DNA of 64,000 nucleotides from positions 291,890 to 355,889 of the forward strand of contig CCNB01000004.1 of the NCBI GenBank assembly GCA_000824785.1, read 5' to 3'. Below, one piece after another: positions 53,229 to 63,774 of this stretch. This DNA is from Mesorhizobium plurifarium. Lineage in GTDB: Bacteria; Pseudomonadota; Alphaproteobacteria; Rhizobiales; Rhizobiaceae. The translations under genes were made by a program, and so were the position numbers. Below the pieces are notes generated by a model. That model saw only the letters and a list, made by a program, of their open reading frames with translations. It was not told where the DNA came from and ran no database searches. Within the stretch, counting starts at the first letter, position 1. Every line of letters starts with the position of its first letter.

Positions 53229-54067
53229 GATACCACCTCGACTGCCCTGACCCCTTGCGCGCGGCCGCGCAGATAGATCGGCGCGAACACCTGTTCCTGC
53301 CGCACTTCCAATTTGCCCTCGCGCACCATTTCGAGCGTCGCCGCGAAGGAACTGGCGATCGCCGTGCGTTTCTCTTCCGGCGCCGCCAGATATTCGATCA
53401 GGAAGCTGTCGAGCGCCGTCCAGTCGCCGACCGAGCCGACCAGCCGTGCCAGCACCTCGCGCGCATCCTTCAGCGACCACACGGCGCGCCGGGCGATCGT
53501 CACATTGTTGATCGCCTGCCGCTGGCGTTGCTGCGCATAGGCGGTGAGCAGATCGTAGAGCGAAGCCGAAAAGCTGTTGCGCTTCTCGATGATGACCATT
53601 TCCGGCATGCCGCGCGCAAAGACATCGCGGCCGAGACGGTTGCGGTTGACCAGCCGCGCCGCGGCGTCGCGCATGGCTTCCAGCCGCTTCAGCCGGAATT
53701 GCAGCACCGCCGCCAGTTCCTCGCCGCTTTCGCCCTCCTCGCCCGGCTGTTTCGGGATCAAGAGCTTCGACTTCAGGAAGGCGAGCCATGCCGCCATCAC
53801 CAGATAATCGGCGGCAAGCTCAAGCCTCAGCGCCCGCACCTTCTCGATGAAGGCCAGATACTGCTCCGCAAGCGCCAGGATCGAAATGCGCGCCAGATCG
53901 ACCTTCTGGTTACGGGCAAGATGCAGGAGAAGATCGAGTGGACCTTCGAAACCGGCCACGTCGACCACCAGCGACGGGTCGCCTGTCAGGCGTGAATCGT
54001 CGTTCTCGGCCCACAGACGGTCCATCGGTGCGGCCTTCGCGGCCTTGCCTTCCAATGTCTCCGCCAC
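53225..54067 (-). CDS. scpA: Segregation and condensation protein ScpA
   Basis: The 280-residue kleisin has the N-terminal motif FEGPLDLLLHLARNQKVDLARISI (about residues 40-63), the SMC-neck binding region, and a C-terminal winged helix. An N-terminal extension of about 35 residues precedes the family core. It bridges the SMC heads together with ScpB. It lies 20 bp after nagZ and is probably in the same transcript. Confidence 0.95.
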   Translation of the reverse strand: MAETLEGKAAKAAPMDRLWAENDDSRLTGDPSLVVDVAGFEGPLDLLLHLARNQKVDLARISILALAEQYLAFIEKVRALRLELAADYLVMAAWLAFLKSKLLIPKQPGEEGESGEELAAVLQFRLKRLEAMRDAAARLVNRNRLGRDVFARGMPEMVIIEKRNSFSASLYDLLTAYAQQRQRQAINNVTIARRAVWSLKDAREVLARLVGSVGDWTALDSFLIEYLAAPEEKRTAIASSFAATLEMVREGKLEVRQEQVFAPIYLRGRAQGVRAVEVVS

Positions 54068-54087
54068 TTGCCTTTCGTCCCTTCGGT

Positions 54088-55107
54088 TCAGGCCACCGCT
54101 TCAAAATAGGTGGCAAATTCCGCGCGTATCGCCGTCTCGTCGGCGACGTCGCGATCCTTTATATAGGTCAGCGCCCGCTCCGCGCGCTGCAAGGACTTGC
54201 CCGACAGCGCCGTCGTGCGCGAGGCGATCCCCGACATCTCCTCGAAAACGCCGTTGCAGTGAAGGACGAGATCGCAGCCGGCCGCAAGGATCGAGGCCGC
54301 CTTTGTCGGGAAATCCCCAGAAAGTGCCTTCATCGAGGTGTCGTCGCTCATCAACAGCCCGTCGAAGCCGATCTCGCCGCGGATCACCTGATTGACGACC
54401 TTGGCGGACGTCGTCGCCGGATTGTCGGGGTCGACGGCGCTGTAGACGACATGCGCGGTCATCGCCATCGGCAGCTCGTTCAACGCCTTGAACGGGGCGA
54501 AATCATGCCGACTGAGCTCGTCGAGCGGCGTATCGACGGTCGGCAGCGCGAAATGCGTGTCGGCAAAGGCGCGGCCATGGCCGGGAATATGCTTCATCAC
54601 CGGCAGCACGCCGCCCGACATCAATCCCTCGGCCGAAGCGCGGCCGAGCTCGATCACCGCGTCGGGCTCCTTGCCATAGGCGCGCGCGCCGATGACGTCG
54701 CTGGCGCCCTCGACCGGAACGTCGAGCACCGGCAGGCAGTCGGCGGTTATGCCCAAGCGGGAGAGATCGAAGGCATGCAGCCGCGCCATCAGCCAGGCCG
54801 CGCGGCGGCCGGCTTGCTTGTCCTCGCGCCACAACGCGCCGAGCGCGCCGCCCGCGGGATAGTTCGGCGCCAGCGGCGGACGCAGGCGCTGCACCCGGCC
54901 GCCTTCCTGGTCGATGAAGACCGGGGCGCCTGGACGGCCGACGCAGTCACGCATCGAGGCGACAAGGTCGCGGATCTGCCCGGCCTCGCCGATGTTGCGC
55001 GCAAACAGGATGAAGCCCCAAGGGCGTTCGTCCCGATAGAAGCGGATTTCGTCTTCGGTGAGGGCTTTCCCGGCGCAGCCGAGGATCATGGATTTTGATT
55101 CGCTCAT
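54088..55107 (-). CDS. nagZ: Beta-N-acetylhexosaminidase (glycoside hydrolase family 3)
   Basis: The enzyme has 339 residues when started at ATG 55107 (MSESKSMILGCAG). It removes GlcNAc from 1,6-anhydro-muropeptides during peptidoglycan recycling in the cytoplasm. Conserved parts are PVFIDQEGGRVQRL, KHIPGHGRAFADTH with the catalytic His/Asp, and the nucleophile Asp in GLLMSDDTSMKAL. Possible alternative starts are ATG 55089 or TTG 55137. Confidence 0.93.
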   Translation of the reverse strand: MSESKSMILGCAGKALTEDEIRFYRDERPWGFILFARNIGEAGQIRDLVASMRDCVGRPGAPVFIDQEGGRVQRLRPPLAPNYPAGGALGALWREDKQAGRRAAWLMARLHAFDLSRLGITADCLPVLDVPVEGASDVIGARAYGKEPDAVIELGRASAEGLMSGGVLPVMKHIPGHGRAFADTHFALPTVDTPLDELSRHDFAPFKALNELPMAMTAHVVYSAVDPDNPATTSAKVVNQVIRGEIGFDGLLMSDDTSMKALSGDFPTKAASILAAGCDLVLHCNGVFEEMSGIASRTTALSGKSLQRAERALTYIKDRDVADETAIRAEFATYFEAVA

Positions 55108-55192
55108 GGACGGAAGCTTAAGGCTTTGAGCGGGCAAAGGGAATCACCCCTGCCCTCGGACCGGCCAAAGCCCGCAACCGTCCACAACGAAA

Positions 55193-55222
55193 AGCCGGCG
55201 CGGCCTTACGGCGGCGCCGGCT
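55193..55222 (-). terminator. Terminator after the SPOR-domain gene
   Basis: A 9-bp stem, AGCCGGCGC (55193-55201) and GCGCCGGCT (55214-55222), is followed on the minus strand by TTTTCG. It lies between the SPOR gene (stop at 55242) and nagZ. Confidence 0.75.
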
Positions 55223-55241
55223 CTGAGAGACCAATATCCCG

Positions 55242-58200
55242 TCAGCGAGATACGAAACAGTTGCCGCCGGCCGCCTTGTAGCTGGTGCAAAGGTTGATCG
55301 CATCGTTGCGCGACTGGGCCGGGACGCGGACGCGGTAGAAGGTGCCCTTGCCCGCGACCTCGGCCTTGACGATGTTGGCGGTGCGGCCGGAGAGCACGCT
55401 GCCATAACGGCGCTGCAAGTCCTGATAGGTCGACTGCGCGCTCTCGACCGTCGGCTGCGAAGCGATCTGCATCGACCACGAGCCGCCGCCCGCTGCCGAC
55501 GCCGGATCGATGGAAGCGACCTGGTCCGGCTTGACCTCGCCGACGATATCGACCGGCTGGTCGGACGGGCGCGCCGGCGCCACCGGCACCGTTGCCGGGG
55601 TGTTGGCCGACTGCGCCTTGGCTTCAATCTTCTTGGCAGGCTTCGCCGGCTTGATGGTCGCTGCATCAGCCTGGCCCGTATCGGCCTGGCCCGCGTCGGA
55701 AGCCACTGTTCCCGTCTGCTGGCCGTCGGAGGCCTGCGCGACATGCTGCGGCGCCGGATCGCTCGGCTCGGCCGCCGCGACCTTCGGCGCAACCGGGGCC
55801 GGATCCTCGCGCGGCACCAGCGAGCCGTCAGGCTTGACCATCATGGTCTTCACCTTGCGCGGCGCGACGGCGACGACATCGTTGTTGTTGGCGGTGTTTT
55901 CGGCATCCTGCTGCAACACCTGGGCGATGCGGTCTTCCGACTTCGGCGCCGGCGCGGCCGGCTGCGCGCTTGCCGGTGCGGCAGGTTGCGCGCCTTCGGG
56001 CACAGCGGCTTGTTCGACGCCGGGCAACGCCGAGCTTGAATTGTCGGCGGCATCAGTACCCGCCGCGGCGCCGTTATCGTTGGGCGAAAGATCGACCACG
56101 CGACTCTGCGGCGGCTCCTTCGAGGCCAGGTCCACGGGCTGCTCGGTGGTGTTCACCAGCTTCTGCTGCACCGGCTCGGCGGGCTTGGCCGCGCCGGCGC
56201 CCTTGGTCACCGCGTCATAGACCTTGTTGTCCTGGTTCGGCACCACAGTGCCGCCCGGATTTTCCGGCTTCACCTTGATCGGCGAATTGTCGGCCTTGAC
56301 GATCACCGGGGCCTCGCTGCCGCCCTTGCCGCCGAAGGAGAAGGCCAAAGCGCCAAGACCGCCGAGGACCACGACGGCGCCTACGAGCGCCGCGACCATC
56401 ATGCCGCGCCGGCGCGGCTGCGCCGCCTCACGCTCGGCAAGCCCGGGGATCGCCATCGCTTCCTCGAGCCCAGGGTCGTAATCGAGCTCTTCGCTGGCGA
56501 AGTCGTCCTGCTGCGAAACCGGCCGGCTGCCGGGCAGGTCGTCGGCGTCGTAATCGTTGGCGACGGCGAACGAAGCCTGAGCAGGCGGAGCCGCCGGGGT
56601 CTCGGCGCGCAAGTCGCGACGGTCATAGCCGTTGAAACCCGCATTGTAGGATTCGTCGTCATAGCCGCGGTTTGGCACGGGCGCCGACGCGATCTCCGTC
56701 GCGTTCATATCGGTGAGCAGGCTGGCGAATTCCGCATCGAGATCGTCGTAAGCGGGGGCCGCCGGCTGGTCTTCCTCGAAGCTGAGCTCCGGAATGTCGA
56801 GGTCGTCCGCGAGAGCGACCACGCGCTCCGGAACATCGACAGTCTCCACATCCGGCACGTCCTCATGCCGCCGAGCCTGCGACGAAGACGCCGGCTTGGC
56901 GTAGATGGAATAATCCACTGCCGGTTCGCTGCGATAGTCAGGCGAGGCAGGCGCCGCCATCTGCACCGGCGACGAAGGCGCTGCCTGCGCTGGAGCCGAG
57001 GTCACTGCCTGCACCGGCGCCGGGGACGCCGGCTGGGCGGCGAACGAAGCCTGCACCGGGGCGGCGGTCGGGGTCGAACGGCTCCACGATCTTGACGGCT
57101 CGGCGGAATGGAGCCAGCCGGACGAATTTGCCGGAGACTTCGCCTGGGCGGCGGCCTCCTGCTCGGCCTCGATACTCCGGGCGAAAGCGGCGCCGAAGGC
57201 GTCGTCGTCGAAATCAACGTCCGGTTCGGCCCTGGAAGGCTCGGTCTTGGCCGGGGCCGCAAAATCCTGGCGGTCGAGCTCGCTGGCAAGCAGGTCGTCC
57301 AGGTCGCTTTCGACCGGCTGAGCACCCTGCCCGTTCGGCGCCGGCTGGTGCTCGTCGAGATCCCAGTCGAGATCGTCGGCTGCCGCCTTCTCGCTCGCGT
57401 GGCTCTCGGGTTCCGCAACCAGCCGTGGCGCGGGAGCAGGCTCCATGACCGCCGGCATCGGCCGCGCGGTCATGGCGCCGAGCAGCGCATTGAGCTCGTC
57501 CTCCAGGCTACGCTCGCTGGCAGCCGGCTTCACGGGCTCGACGGCGGCGACCGCCGGTACCGGAGCAGCGATCACAGGAGCCGGCTCAAGTGCAGCCGGC
57601 TGCGGCGCGGCAACGGGCTCGACGACCGGAACTTGCGGCTCCTCGTTCAGCGCATCGCGGAAGCTGAGTTCGAAATCGTCCTCGAGGGTCAGTGCGGCGG
57701 CAGGTTCGGACGCGGCGAACTCCGGCTCGGCGGTAAAGTGGGCCGTCTCGACTTGGGCCTCGACCATTGGCGCGGGCTCGTCGTCAAGCGACAGCGCCGG
57801 CTCCTGAAGACCCTCATCCTGGTCCGCATTGATATCGGCGTCGCTCATCGCCTGGTCGAAATGGCCAGCGAAATCATCCTCGGAAATCAACGGAGCGGCG
57901 GCATGAACTTCGACCGGCTCGACGGCCGGCGCGTGCTGCTCCGGCTCGTGGCTCTCAAACGACAGCTCGTCTTCGAGCGACATCTGGACCGCATTGTCGA
58001 AATCGGCGTCGAACGCCTCCTCGCTCGCAGCCTGCACGGCTTCGACGGCGTCCTGACGGGTGTCAGCCGGCTCCTCATAGTCTAGGTTGGCGGACTCGTG
58101 ATGGTCGAGCTGGAAATCCTGGTCCAGCGAAGCCGCCATTTCCTGATCGATCGGAAACTCGTCCCCAAGCGGCGAGGTATCAAGCGGCGAGACATCCAGC

Positions 58201-58733
58201 GAACTGGCGACCGCCTTATCGAAATCATCGTCGAAAGCCACTTCCGGCTCGGGAGCCGCTTGTGACTCAGACGCGAAATGGGCCTCCGCCGCAACGTCCG
58301 GCTCCGGCGCGACATGCGGCTCGGCCGCGAAATCCGGCTCCGGCGCGCGGGCCACGGCGAAGTCGGCATGATCCGCCGCGTCGTCGAACACGAAATCCTG
58401 CTCGAAGGAGGCGGTAAGCTCGTCGTCATTCGCGGGAGCGCTGGCAGCCTCGAGGCCCGGCTCATTGCCGATCCGACGCAGCGCAGCCTGCTGGGTGACC
58501 GGCGCGCTTTCCTCGACGGAATCGAACTCGCCCATCAACTCCTTCTCGAGGTCGATGTCGAAATCGTCAGTCTCCACGGCCTGATTGGCCGGCATGGCCT
58601 TCTCGACCGCGGGGGCCGGCTGCCGCACCGGCTGGCGCGGGTCGAAACCCATGATCCGGGTCAGTTCCGCGAACGGATCATCGTCGGCGATGTCGTTGTG
58701 GTCGGCTACTTTCAGCGGGGTTCTGTCTGCCAT
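55242..58733 (-). CDS. Large SPOR-domain cell-division/envelope protein
   Basis: This 1163-residue protein has an exceptionally long acidic, Ala/Pro/Glu-rich cytoplasmic region (residues 1 to about 770) with repeated short acidic blocks (such as DDDFDKAV, DFELSF). One transmembrane helix follows (about 777-800, preceded by RRRG), then a periplasmic low-complexity linker and a C-terminal SPOR domain (about 1085-1163, WSMQIASQPT through GGNCFVSR) that binds denuded septal peptidoglycan. It is therefore probably a septum-localised protein. It lies between argS and nagZ. Annotators often call it 'SPOR domain-containing protein' without a gene name. Confidence 0.92.
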   Translation of the reverse strand: MADRTPLKVADHNDIADDDPFAELTRIMGFDPRQPVRQPAPAVEKAMPANQAVETDDFDIDLEKELMGEFDSVEESAPVTQQAALRRIGNEPGLEAASAPANDDELTASFEQDFVFDDAADHADFAVARAPEPDFAAEPHVAPEPDVAAEAHFASESQAAPEPEVAFDDDFDKAVASSLDVSPLDTSPLGDEFPIDQEMAASLDQDFQLDHHESANLDYEEPADTRQDAVEAVQAASEEAFDADFDNAVQMSLEDELSFESHEPEQHAPAVEPVEVHAAAPLISEDDFAGHFDQAMSDADINADQDEGLQEPALSLDDEPAPMVEAQVETAHFTAEPEFAASEPAAALTLEDDFELSFRDALNEEPQVPVVEPVAAPQPAALEPAPVIAAPVPAVAAVEPVKPAASERSLEDELNALLGAMTARPMPAVMEPAPAPRLVAEPESHASEKAAADDLDWDLDEHQPAPNGQGAQPVESDLDDLLASELDRQDFAAPAKTEPSRAEPDVDFDDDAFGAAFARSIEAEQEAAAQAKSPANSSGWLHSAEPSRSWSRSTPTAAPVQASFAAQPASPAPVQAVTSAPAQAAPSSPVQMAAPASPDYRSEPAVDYSIYAKPASSSQARRHEDVPDVETVDVPERVVALADDLDIPELSFEEDQPAAPAYDDLDAEFASLLTDMNATEIASAPVPNRGYDDESYNAGFNGYDRRDLRAETPAAPPAQASFAVANDYDADDLPGSRPVSQQDDFASEELDYDPGLEEAMAIPGLAEREAAQPRRRGMMVAALVGAVVVLGGLGALAFSFGGKGGSEAPVIVKADNSPIKVKPENPGGTVVPNQDNKVYDAVTKGAGAAKPAEPVQQKLVNTTEQPVDLASKEPPQSRVVDLSPNDNGAAAGTDAADNSSSALPGVEQAAVPEGAQPAAPASAQPAAPAPKSEDRIAQVLQQDAENTANNNDVVAVAPRKVKTMMVKPDGSLVPREDPAPVAPKVAAAEPSDPAPQHVAQASDGQQTGTVASDAGQADTGQADAATIKPAKPAKKIEAKAQSANTPATVPVAPARPSDQPVDIVGEVKPDQVASIDPASAAGGGSWSMQIASQPTVESAQSTYQDLQRRYGSVLSGRTANIVKAEVAGKGTFYRVRVPAQSRNDAINLCTSYKAAGGNCFVSR

Positions 58734-58836
58734 TATTGTTCCCGAACTCGCACAAAGTCGGACGCCATGGACGTCGCGCAGGGTTGGCCCTTACCAGCGC
58801 AATGTGGGCAAAAGGTGACAGGTTTTTTAGTTAAAC

Positions 58837-60594
58837 CTAACGCATTTCGGTAGGCGCATCAGCTCCTATCAGCGTCAGGCCGGACGTCAAAACATCCGAA
58901 ACAGCCTGCACCAGCCCTAGTCTGGCATAGGTTGATTCTCGGTCGTTAACCTTAACAAAACGTAAGTCCTGATTGTCATGGCCCCGATTCCATTGCGCAT
59001 GGAAGCCGGAAGCCAGATCGTAGAGGTAGAATGCGAGCCGGTGCGGCTCCAGCGAAAGCGCCGCGGACTCGATCAGCCGCGGGTATTCGGCCAGCTTCCT
59101 AATCAGCGCGATTTCGCCCTCGTCAGCCAGCGCGGCCACGGAAGCCGCGAGCCGGTTGCGGTCGAAATTCGCCTCGCCGAGCTGCTCGCTCGCCTGCCTG
59201 AAGACGGAATGGCAGCGCGCCGACGCGTATTGCACATAGAACACCGGATTGTCCTTCGACTGCTCGGTGACCTTGGCGAAGTCGAAATCGAGCGGCGCGT
59301 CGTTCTTGCGGTAAAGCATCATGAAGCGGATCGGGTCGCGGCCGACCTCCTCCACCACGTCGCGCAAGGTGACGAAATCGCCGGACCGCTTCGACATCCG
59401 GACCGGCTCGCCGTCGCGGAACAATTTGACAAGCTGGCAAAGCAGAACCGTCAGCTTGACGCTATCGCCGGCGACCGCCCGCGCCAGCGCCTCGAGCCGC
59501 TTCACATAGCCGCCGTGGTCGGCGCCGAGCACATAGATCAGATCGACGAAGCCGCGCTCGACCTTGTCCTTGAGATAAGCGACGTCGGCGGCGAAATAGG
59601 TGAACGAGCCGTCCGACTTGACCAGCGCCCGGTCCATGTCGTCGCCGACCGCCGTCGAGCGGAACAGCGTCTGCTCGCGGTCTTCCCAGTCGTCCGGCTT
59701 TTCGCCCTTCGGCGGCGGCAGCGTGCCCTTGTAGATATGCCCTTTCAGCGTCAGGTCGGCGATCGCCGCGCGGATCTTCCTGGCGTTGTCGGCATGCAGC
59801 GTGCGCTCGGAGAAGAACACGTCGTGATGCACGTTGAGCAGCGCCAAGTCCTCGCGGATCATCGCCATCATCGCATCGACGGTGCGATCCTTGACGATCG
59901 CCAGCGCTTCGTCTTCCGGCATCTCCAGCAGGCCGAGGCCGAACTCCTCGGCCAGCGCCTGGCCGACGGGAACCAGATAGTCGCCCGGATACAGCCCGGG
60001 CGGGATCTCGCCGATGGCCTCGCCAAGCGCCTCGCGGTAGCGCAGGAAGGCCGAGCGGCCGAGCACGTCGATCTGCGAACCGGCGTCGTTGATGACATAT
60101 TCCTTGGTCACGTCGTAGCCGGCGAAGGCCATCAGATTGGCGAGCGTGTCGCCGACCACGGCGCCGCGGCAATGGCCGACATGCATGGGGCCGGTCGGGT
60201 TGGCCGAGACATATTCGACATTGGCCTTGCGGCCGCCGCCGATGGTCGAGCGGCCATAGTTGCGCCCCTCGCCGAGCAGCGCCGACAGATGCGCATGCCA
60301 GAACGCGTCCTTGAGCCTGAGATTGACGAAGCCGGGCCCGGCGATCTCCGCCGAGGCGATATCGGCGTCGCCCCGCAGCGCTTCGGCGAGTTTCTCGGCA
60401 AGGGCGCGCGGGTTCTGCCCGGTGGGCTTGGCCAGCACCATCGCCGCGTTGGTGGCGAGGTCGCCATGGCTGGCGTCGCGCGGCGGCTCGACCGCGATGC
60501 GCGACAGGTCGAGCGCGGCCCCTTCCTTGTCCTTCAGGTCAAGGGCTTCGACGGCCTTTACGATCCGCGCGTTGAAATCGGCGAAGATATTCAT
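58837..60594 (-). CDS. argS: Arginine-tRNA ligase
   Basis: The 585-residue class I synthetase has an N-terminal tRNA-recognition domain, the HIGH-type signature as [11 protein letters not shown] (about residues 132-142) after NPTGPM, a KMSKS-like MSKRSGDFV and a C-terminal anticodon-binding helical domain ([16 protein letters not shown]). Length is typical. It is downstream of dgt by 59 bp. Confidence 0.97.
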   Translation of the reverse strand: MNIFADFNARIVKAVEALDLKDKEGAALDLSRIAVEPPRDASHGDLATNAAMVLAKPTGQNPRALAEKLAEALRGDADIASAEIAGPGFVNLRLKDAFWHAHLSALLGEGRNYGRSTIGGGRKANVEYVSANPTGPMHVGHCRGAVVGDTLANLMAFAGYDVTKEYVINDAGSQIDVLGRSAFLRYREALGEAIGEIPPGLYPGDYLVPVGQALAEEFGLGLLEMPEDEALAIVKDRTVDAMMAMIREDLALLNVHHDVFFSERTLHADNARKIRAAIADLTLKGHIYKGTLPPPKGEKPDDWEDREQTLFRSTAVGDDMDRALVKSDGSFTYFAADVAYLKDKVERGFVDLIYVLGADHGGYVKRLEALARAVAGDSVKLTVLLCQLVKLFRDGEPVRMSKRSGDFVTLRDVVEEVGRDPIRFMMLYRKNDAPLDFDFAKVTEQSKDNPVFYVQYASARCHSVFRQASEQLGEANFDRNRLAASVAALADEGEIALIRKLAEYPRLIESAALSLEPHRLAFYLYDLASGFHAQWNRGHDNQDLRFVKVNDRESTYARLGLVQAVSDVLTSGLTLIGADAPTEMR

Positions 60595-60653
60595 TGGAAG
60601 TGCTCTGGGCTATGAGGCGACCGGCCCAGCGGCCGGCAAAATCGAGGCTCGCC

Positions 60654-61883
60654 CTAGCCCAAATCGGGCGTACGGTCAAACAGACGCCGATGTTCCTTCA
60701 AGGCATAGGTGTCGGTCATGCCGGCCAGGAAGTCGGCGACGCTGCGCGCCTTGATGCGGTCCTCGGCCCGGTCGAGCCCTTCGCGCCAACCATCCGGCAT
60801 GGCGCGCGGATCGGCGAAATAGACGTCGAACAGCTCGCGCACGATGCGCTCGGCGTCGGCCCGCACCCGCATCACTTCCGGATGCCGGTAAAGATGCTTG
60901 TAGAGGAAAGCCTTCAATTCCTTTTCGGCCGCGGCCATGCCTGTCGAGAACGTCACCAGGGTCTCGCCCGCCGCCCGCACCGCATCGGCGCTGTCCGGCT
61001 TCAGGCGTTCGATATTGCCGATGGTCGATGCGATGACATCCTCGACCATCAGCGTGATCTGCCGGCGCATCAGCTCGTGGCCGGTGCGGACATCGTCGAG
61101 CTGAGGATATCTGGCGCGCACGCCCTTCAGGATCGAGCCAGGCAGGCCGACTTCCCCCAACATATCCAGCGTCAGCAGGCCGGCACGCAGGCCGTCGTCG
61201 ATGTCATGGGTGTTGTAGGCGATGTCGTCGGCGATCGCGGCGCATTGCGCCTCGATGCCGGCAAAGCGGTCGAGCTCGAGGTCGTGCAGCTCGGAATAAT
61301 CGCGGATCGCCTGCGGCACCGGACCCTTGAGCCCCTTTCCGCTCGCGTCGGTCAACGGGCCGTTATGCTTGACCAGTCCTTCCAGCGTTTCCCAGGTGAG
61401 GTTCAGCCCGTCGAATTCGGCGTAGCGCCGCTCGAGCCGCGTCACCACGCGGAGCGACTGCGCGTTGTGATCGAAGCCGCCCCAGGCCGCCATCTTCTCG
61501 TTGAGCGCGTCCTCGCCGGTATGGCCGAAGGGCGTGTGGCCGAAATCGTGGACAAGCGCCACGGCCTCGGCGAGGTCCTCGTCGCCGCGCAATGCCCGCG
61601 CCAGCGCGCGGGCGATCTGCGCCACCTCGATCGAATGCGTCAGCCGGGTGCGATAATGGTCGCCCTCATGCGCGACGAAAACCTGCGTCTTGTGCTTCAG
61701 CCGACGAAAGGCGGTGGAATGGATGATGCGGTCGCGATCACGCTGGAACGGCGTTCGGGTCGGGCTTTCCGGCTCGTCGAACAGGCGGCCGCGTGAGCGC
61801 GCCGGGTCGCTCGCGTAAGCCGCGCGCGGCCGATCGCCGAACCCGATGTCGCCGAGAGCATCCTTGCCCTGCCGCTCGTCCAT
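60654..61883 (-). CDS. dgt: Deoxyguanosinetriphosphate triphosphohydrolase-like protein
   Basis: This 409-residue HD-domain enzyme probably hydrolyses dNTPs to nucleosides and triphosphate. The metal-binding histidines and aspartates are in [32 protein letters not shown] and [14 protein letters not shown]. The start at 61883 gives the family N-terminus; an open frame extends to 62045 but would overlap erpA on the other strand. It is divergent from erpA with a 70-bp gap. Confidence 0.92.
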   Translation of the reverse strand: MDERQGKDALGDIGFGDRPRAAYASDPARSRGRLFDEPESPTRTPFQRDRDRIIHSTAFRRLKHKTQVFVAHEGDHYRTRLTHSIEVAQIARALARALRGDEDLAEAVALVHDFGHTPFGHTGEDALNEKMAAWGGFDHNAQSLRVVTRLERRYAEFDGLNLTWETLEGLVKHNGPLTDASGKGLKGPVPQAIRDYSELHDLELDRFAGIEAQCAAIADDIAYNTHDIDDGLRAGLLTLDMLGEVGLPGSILKGVRARYPQLDDVRTGHELMRRQITLMVEDVIASTIGNIERLKPDSADAVRAAGETLVTFSTGMAAAEKELKAFLYKHLYRHPEVMRVRADAERIVRELFDVYFADPRAMPDGWREGLDRAEDRIKARSVADFLAGMTDTYALKEHRRLFDRTPDLG

Positions 61884-61953
61884 TGATCCACCAGTTGACT
61901 TGGCCACGCCCGCTTCATACCTATCATGTGAAACCGAAAGCAAGGTGACGCCG

Positions 61954-62301
61954 ATGGGCGCGGATGCCAAGACTGCCATGAAGGTCGAAATGACCGACGC
62001 CGCGGCAAAGCGGATCGCCAGGATCGTCGCCGGCGAACCGGGCAAGACCGCCCTGCGCGTTTCCGTCGAAGGCGGCGGCTGCTCCGGCTTTTCCTACAAA
62101 TTCGATCTCGTCGCAGATGCGAATGATGACGATGTCGCCATCGAGAAGGACGGCGCGACCATCCTGATCGACGACCTGTCGCTGGTCTATATGGGCGGCT
62201 CGGTGATCGACTTCGTCGATGATTTGATGGGCCAGTCCTTCCAGATCAGGAACCCGAACGCGGTCGCCTCCTGCGGCTGCGGCACCAGCTTCTCCGTCTG
62301 A
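61954..62301 (+). CDS. erpA: Iron-sulfur cluster insertion protein (A-type)
   Basis: The 115-residue A-type carrier has the conserved cysteines in GGGCSGFSY and ASCGCGTSF, which hold or transfer an iron-sulfur cluster. [23 protein letters not shown] core residues are also present. It delivers clusters to apoproteins. AAGGTG precedes the start; an internal ATG at 61978 is also possible. The ErpA subtype is inferred by the single-copy context beside dgt. Confidence 0.9.
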   Translation: MGADAKTAMKVEMTDAAAKRIARIVAGEPGKTALRVSVEGGGCSGFSYKFDLVADANDDDVAIEKDGATILIDDLSLVYMGGSVIDFVDDLMGQSFQIRNPNAVASCGCGTSFSV

Positions 62302-62466
62302 TCGGCTGCAACTTCGCAGGCCTATGACCGGTGCGAACCGGGTAGCGCATGGCTGCGTCGGTTGACTGTTGGCAGGAATGCGACCGGACGCCCTTTCTAA
62401 AGACCTGTGCAGGCAATACGATCCGCTGCGTCGAACGCCCTCCGTCCGAACAGCATCGAGGCCTGC

Positions 62467-63261
62467 ATGAAGATCGTCACCTGGAACATCAACGGCGTTC
62501 GCGCCCGCATCGGCAACCTCACCCATTGGCTGACCGAAAGCGCGCCCGACATCGTGTGCCTGCAGGAGATCAAGACGGTCGACGACCAGTTCCCGCGCGC
62601 CGAGATCGAGGCGCTCGGCTATAACGTCGAGACCAACGGCCAGAAGAGCTTCAACGGTGTCGCGATCCTGTCGAAGCTGCCCTTCGACGAGATCAATCGC
62701 GGCCTGCCGGGCGACGATGCGGACGACCATGCCCGCTTCATCGAAGGCGTCTTTTCGACCGACCAGGGCGCCCTGCGCGTCGCTTCGCTTTATCTGCCCA
62801 ACGGCAACCCGGTCGATGACGAGCGGAAGTTTTCCTATAAATTGGCCTGGATGGCGCGGCTGGAGCGGTGGGCGGAAGAACGGCTGCGGCTCGAGGAAGC
62901 GCTGGTGCTGGCCGGCGACTACAACGTCATTCCGGAGCCCGCCGACGCCCGCTTTCCCGAAAACTGGCTGGGCGACGCGCTGTTCCAGCCGCAGACGAGG
63001 CAGGCCTTCCGCCGGCTGAAGAATCTCGGCTTCACCGAGGCGGTGCGCTCGGTGACGGACTCGGCTGGCGTCTACACCTTTTGGGATTACCAGGCCGGCG
63101 CCTGGCAGAAGAACAACGGCATCCGCATCGACCACCTGCTGCTGTCGCCGGAGGCCGCCAACCGCTTCTCGTCGGCCTCGGTGGAAAAGCACGTGCGCGC
63201 CTGGGAGAAGCCTTCCGACCACGTGCCGGTCGCGATCGAGCTCAGCCTGCAGCCCGCCTGA
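62467..63261 (+). CDS. xthA: Exodeoxyribonuclease III
   Basis: This 264-residue Mg-dependent nuclease works in base-excision repair as an AP endonuclease and 3' exonuclease. Conserved parts are KIVTWNINGVRAR, the catalytic Glu in CLQEIKT, GDYNVIPEP with Asp and Asn, IRIDHLLLS and the general base in SDHVPV. The start at 62467 has GAGG upstream; an upstream in-frame start (62407) is less likely. Confidence 0.96.
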   Translation: MKIVTWNINGVRARIGNLTHWLTESAPDIVCLQEIKTVDDQFPRAEIEALGYNVETNGQKSFNGVAILSKLPFDEINRGLPGDDADDHARFIEGVFSTDQGALRVASLYLPNGNPVDDERKFSYKLAWMARLERWAEERLRLEEALVLAGDYNVIPEPADARFPENWLGDALFQPQTRQAFRRLKNLGFTEAVRSVTDSAGVYTFWDYQAGAWQKNNGIRIDHLLLSPEAANRFSSASVEKHVRAWEKPSDHVPVAIELSLQPA

Positions 63262-63281
63262 GACGTTCCAGTCCTTAGCTC

Positions 63282-63425
63282 AGGGTCTGTTGAGATTCAG
63301 GTCAGGCCGAGCCGAGAATGGCGGTTTCCGAGAACCGGAGCGGAGCGTACTTAAAGTACGTGAGCACCGGAAGCGCAGGAAGCCGCCATTCGCAGGCCGG
63401 CATCACCTGAATATCAACAGACCTT
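63282..63425. repeat. 144-bp imperfect palindromic intergenic repeat
   Basis: The outer arms are at 63282-63302 and 63405-63425 (21 bases, two mismatches; shared TCAGGT and ACCTGA ends). Inner arms include AATGGCGG...TTCC (from 63318) and GGAAGCCGCCATT (to 63390). The centre is CGTACTT-A-AAGTACG (63346-63360). The whole can fold into one long hairpin. It resembles a dispersed non-coding rhizobial repeat or a MITE-like relic; no flanking target-site duplication was recognised. Confidence 0.75.
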
Positions 63426-63480
63426 GGACCCAGATATCGCCACAAATCCGGTTCTTGATGCGGATTGCTGTGGGGGTTGA

Positions 63481-63774
63481 ATGGCGATCCGATTTCTTTT
63501 CCGGCCGGTCGGCCTTGCTTTGGCGCTTGCCGCGCCTACGCCCTCATTGGCGGCGCCGACCTGCTTGGCCAACGGCAAGTCCTTCACTATCGGCCAGACG
63601 GCGTGCCTGACTGTTGCCGGCGAAAGCCACCTCGCCCGCTGCGACATGGTTCTGAACAACACGTCCTGGACGAAGATCAAGGATGAATGTCCGGGAGACG
63701 CGCCGAAACCGCACCCGACATCGATCTCGACCCCGGCGCCCGGCCCAGCGCCGACGGAGCCCACTGAGAACTGA
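63481..63774 (+). CDS. Small exported protein of unknown function
   Basis: The 97-residue product has a signal peptide ending near LAAPT. The mature domain has four cysteines (TCLANGK, TACLTV, ARCDMV, DECPGD), likely two disulfides, and a Pro/Thr-rich tail. No family recognised. A start is present directly at 63481 with GGGGG nearby (63473-63477). It follows the palindromic repeat. Confidence 0.65.
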   Translation: MAIRFLFRPVGLALALAAPTPSLAAPTCLANGKSFTIGQTACLTVAGESHLARCDMVLNNTSWTKIKDECPGDAPKPHPTSISTPAPGPAPTEPTEN

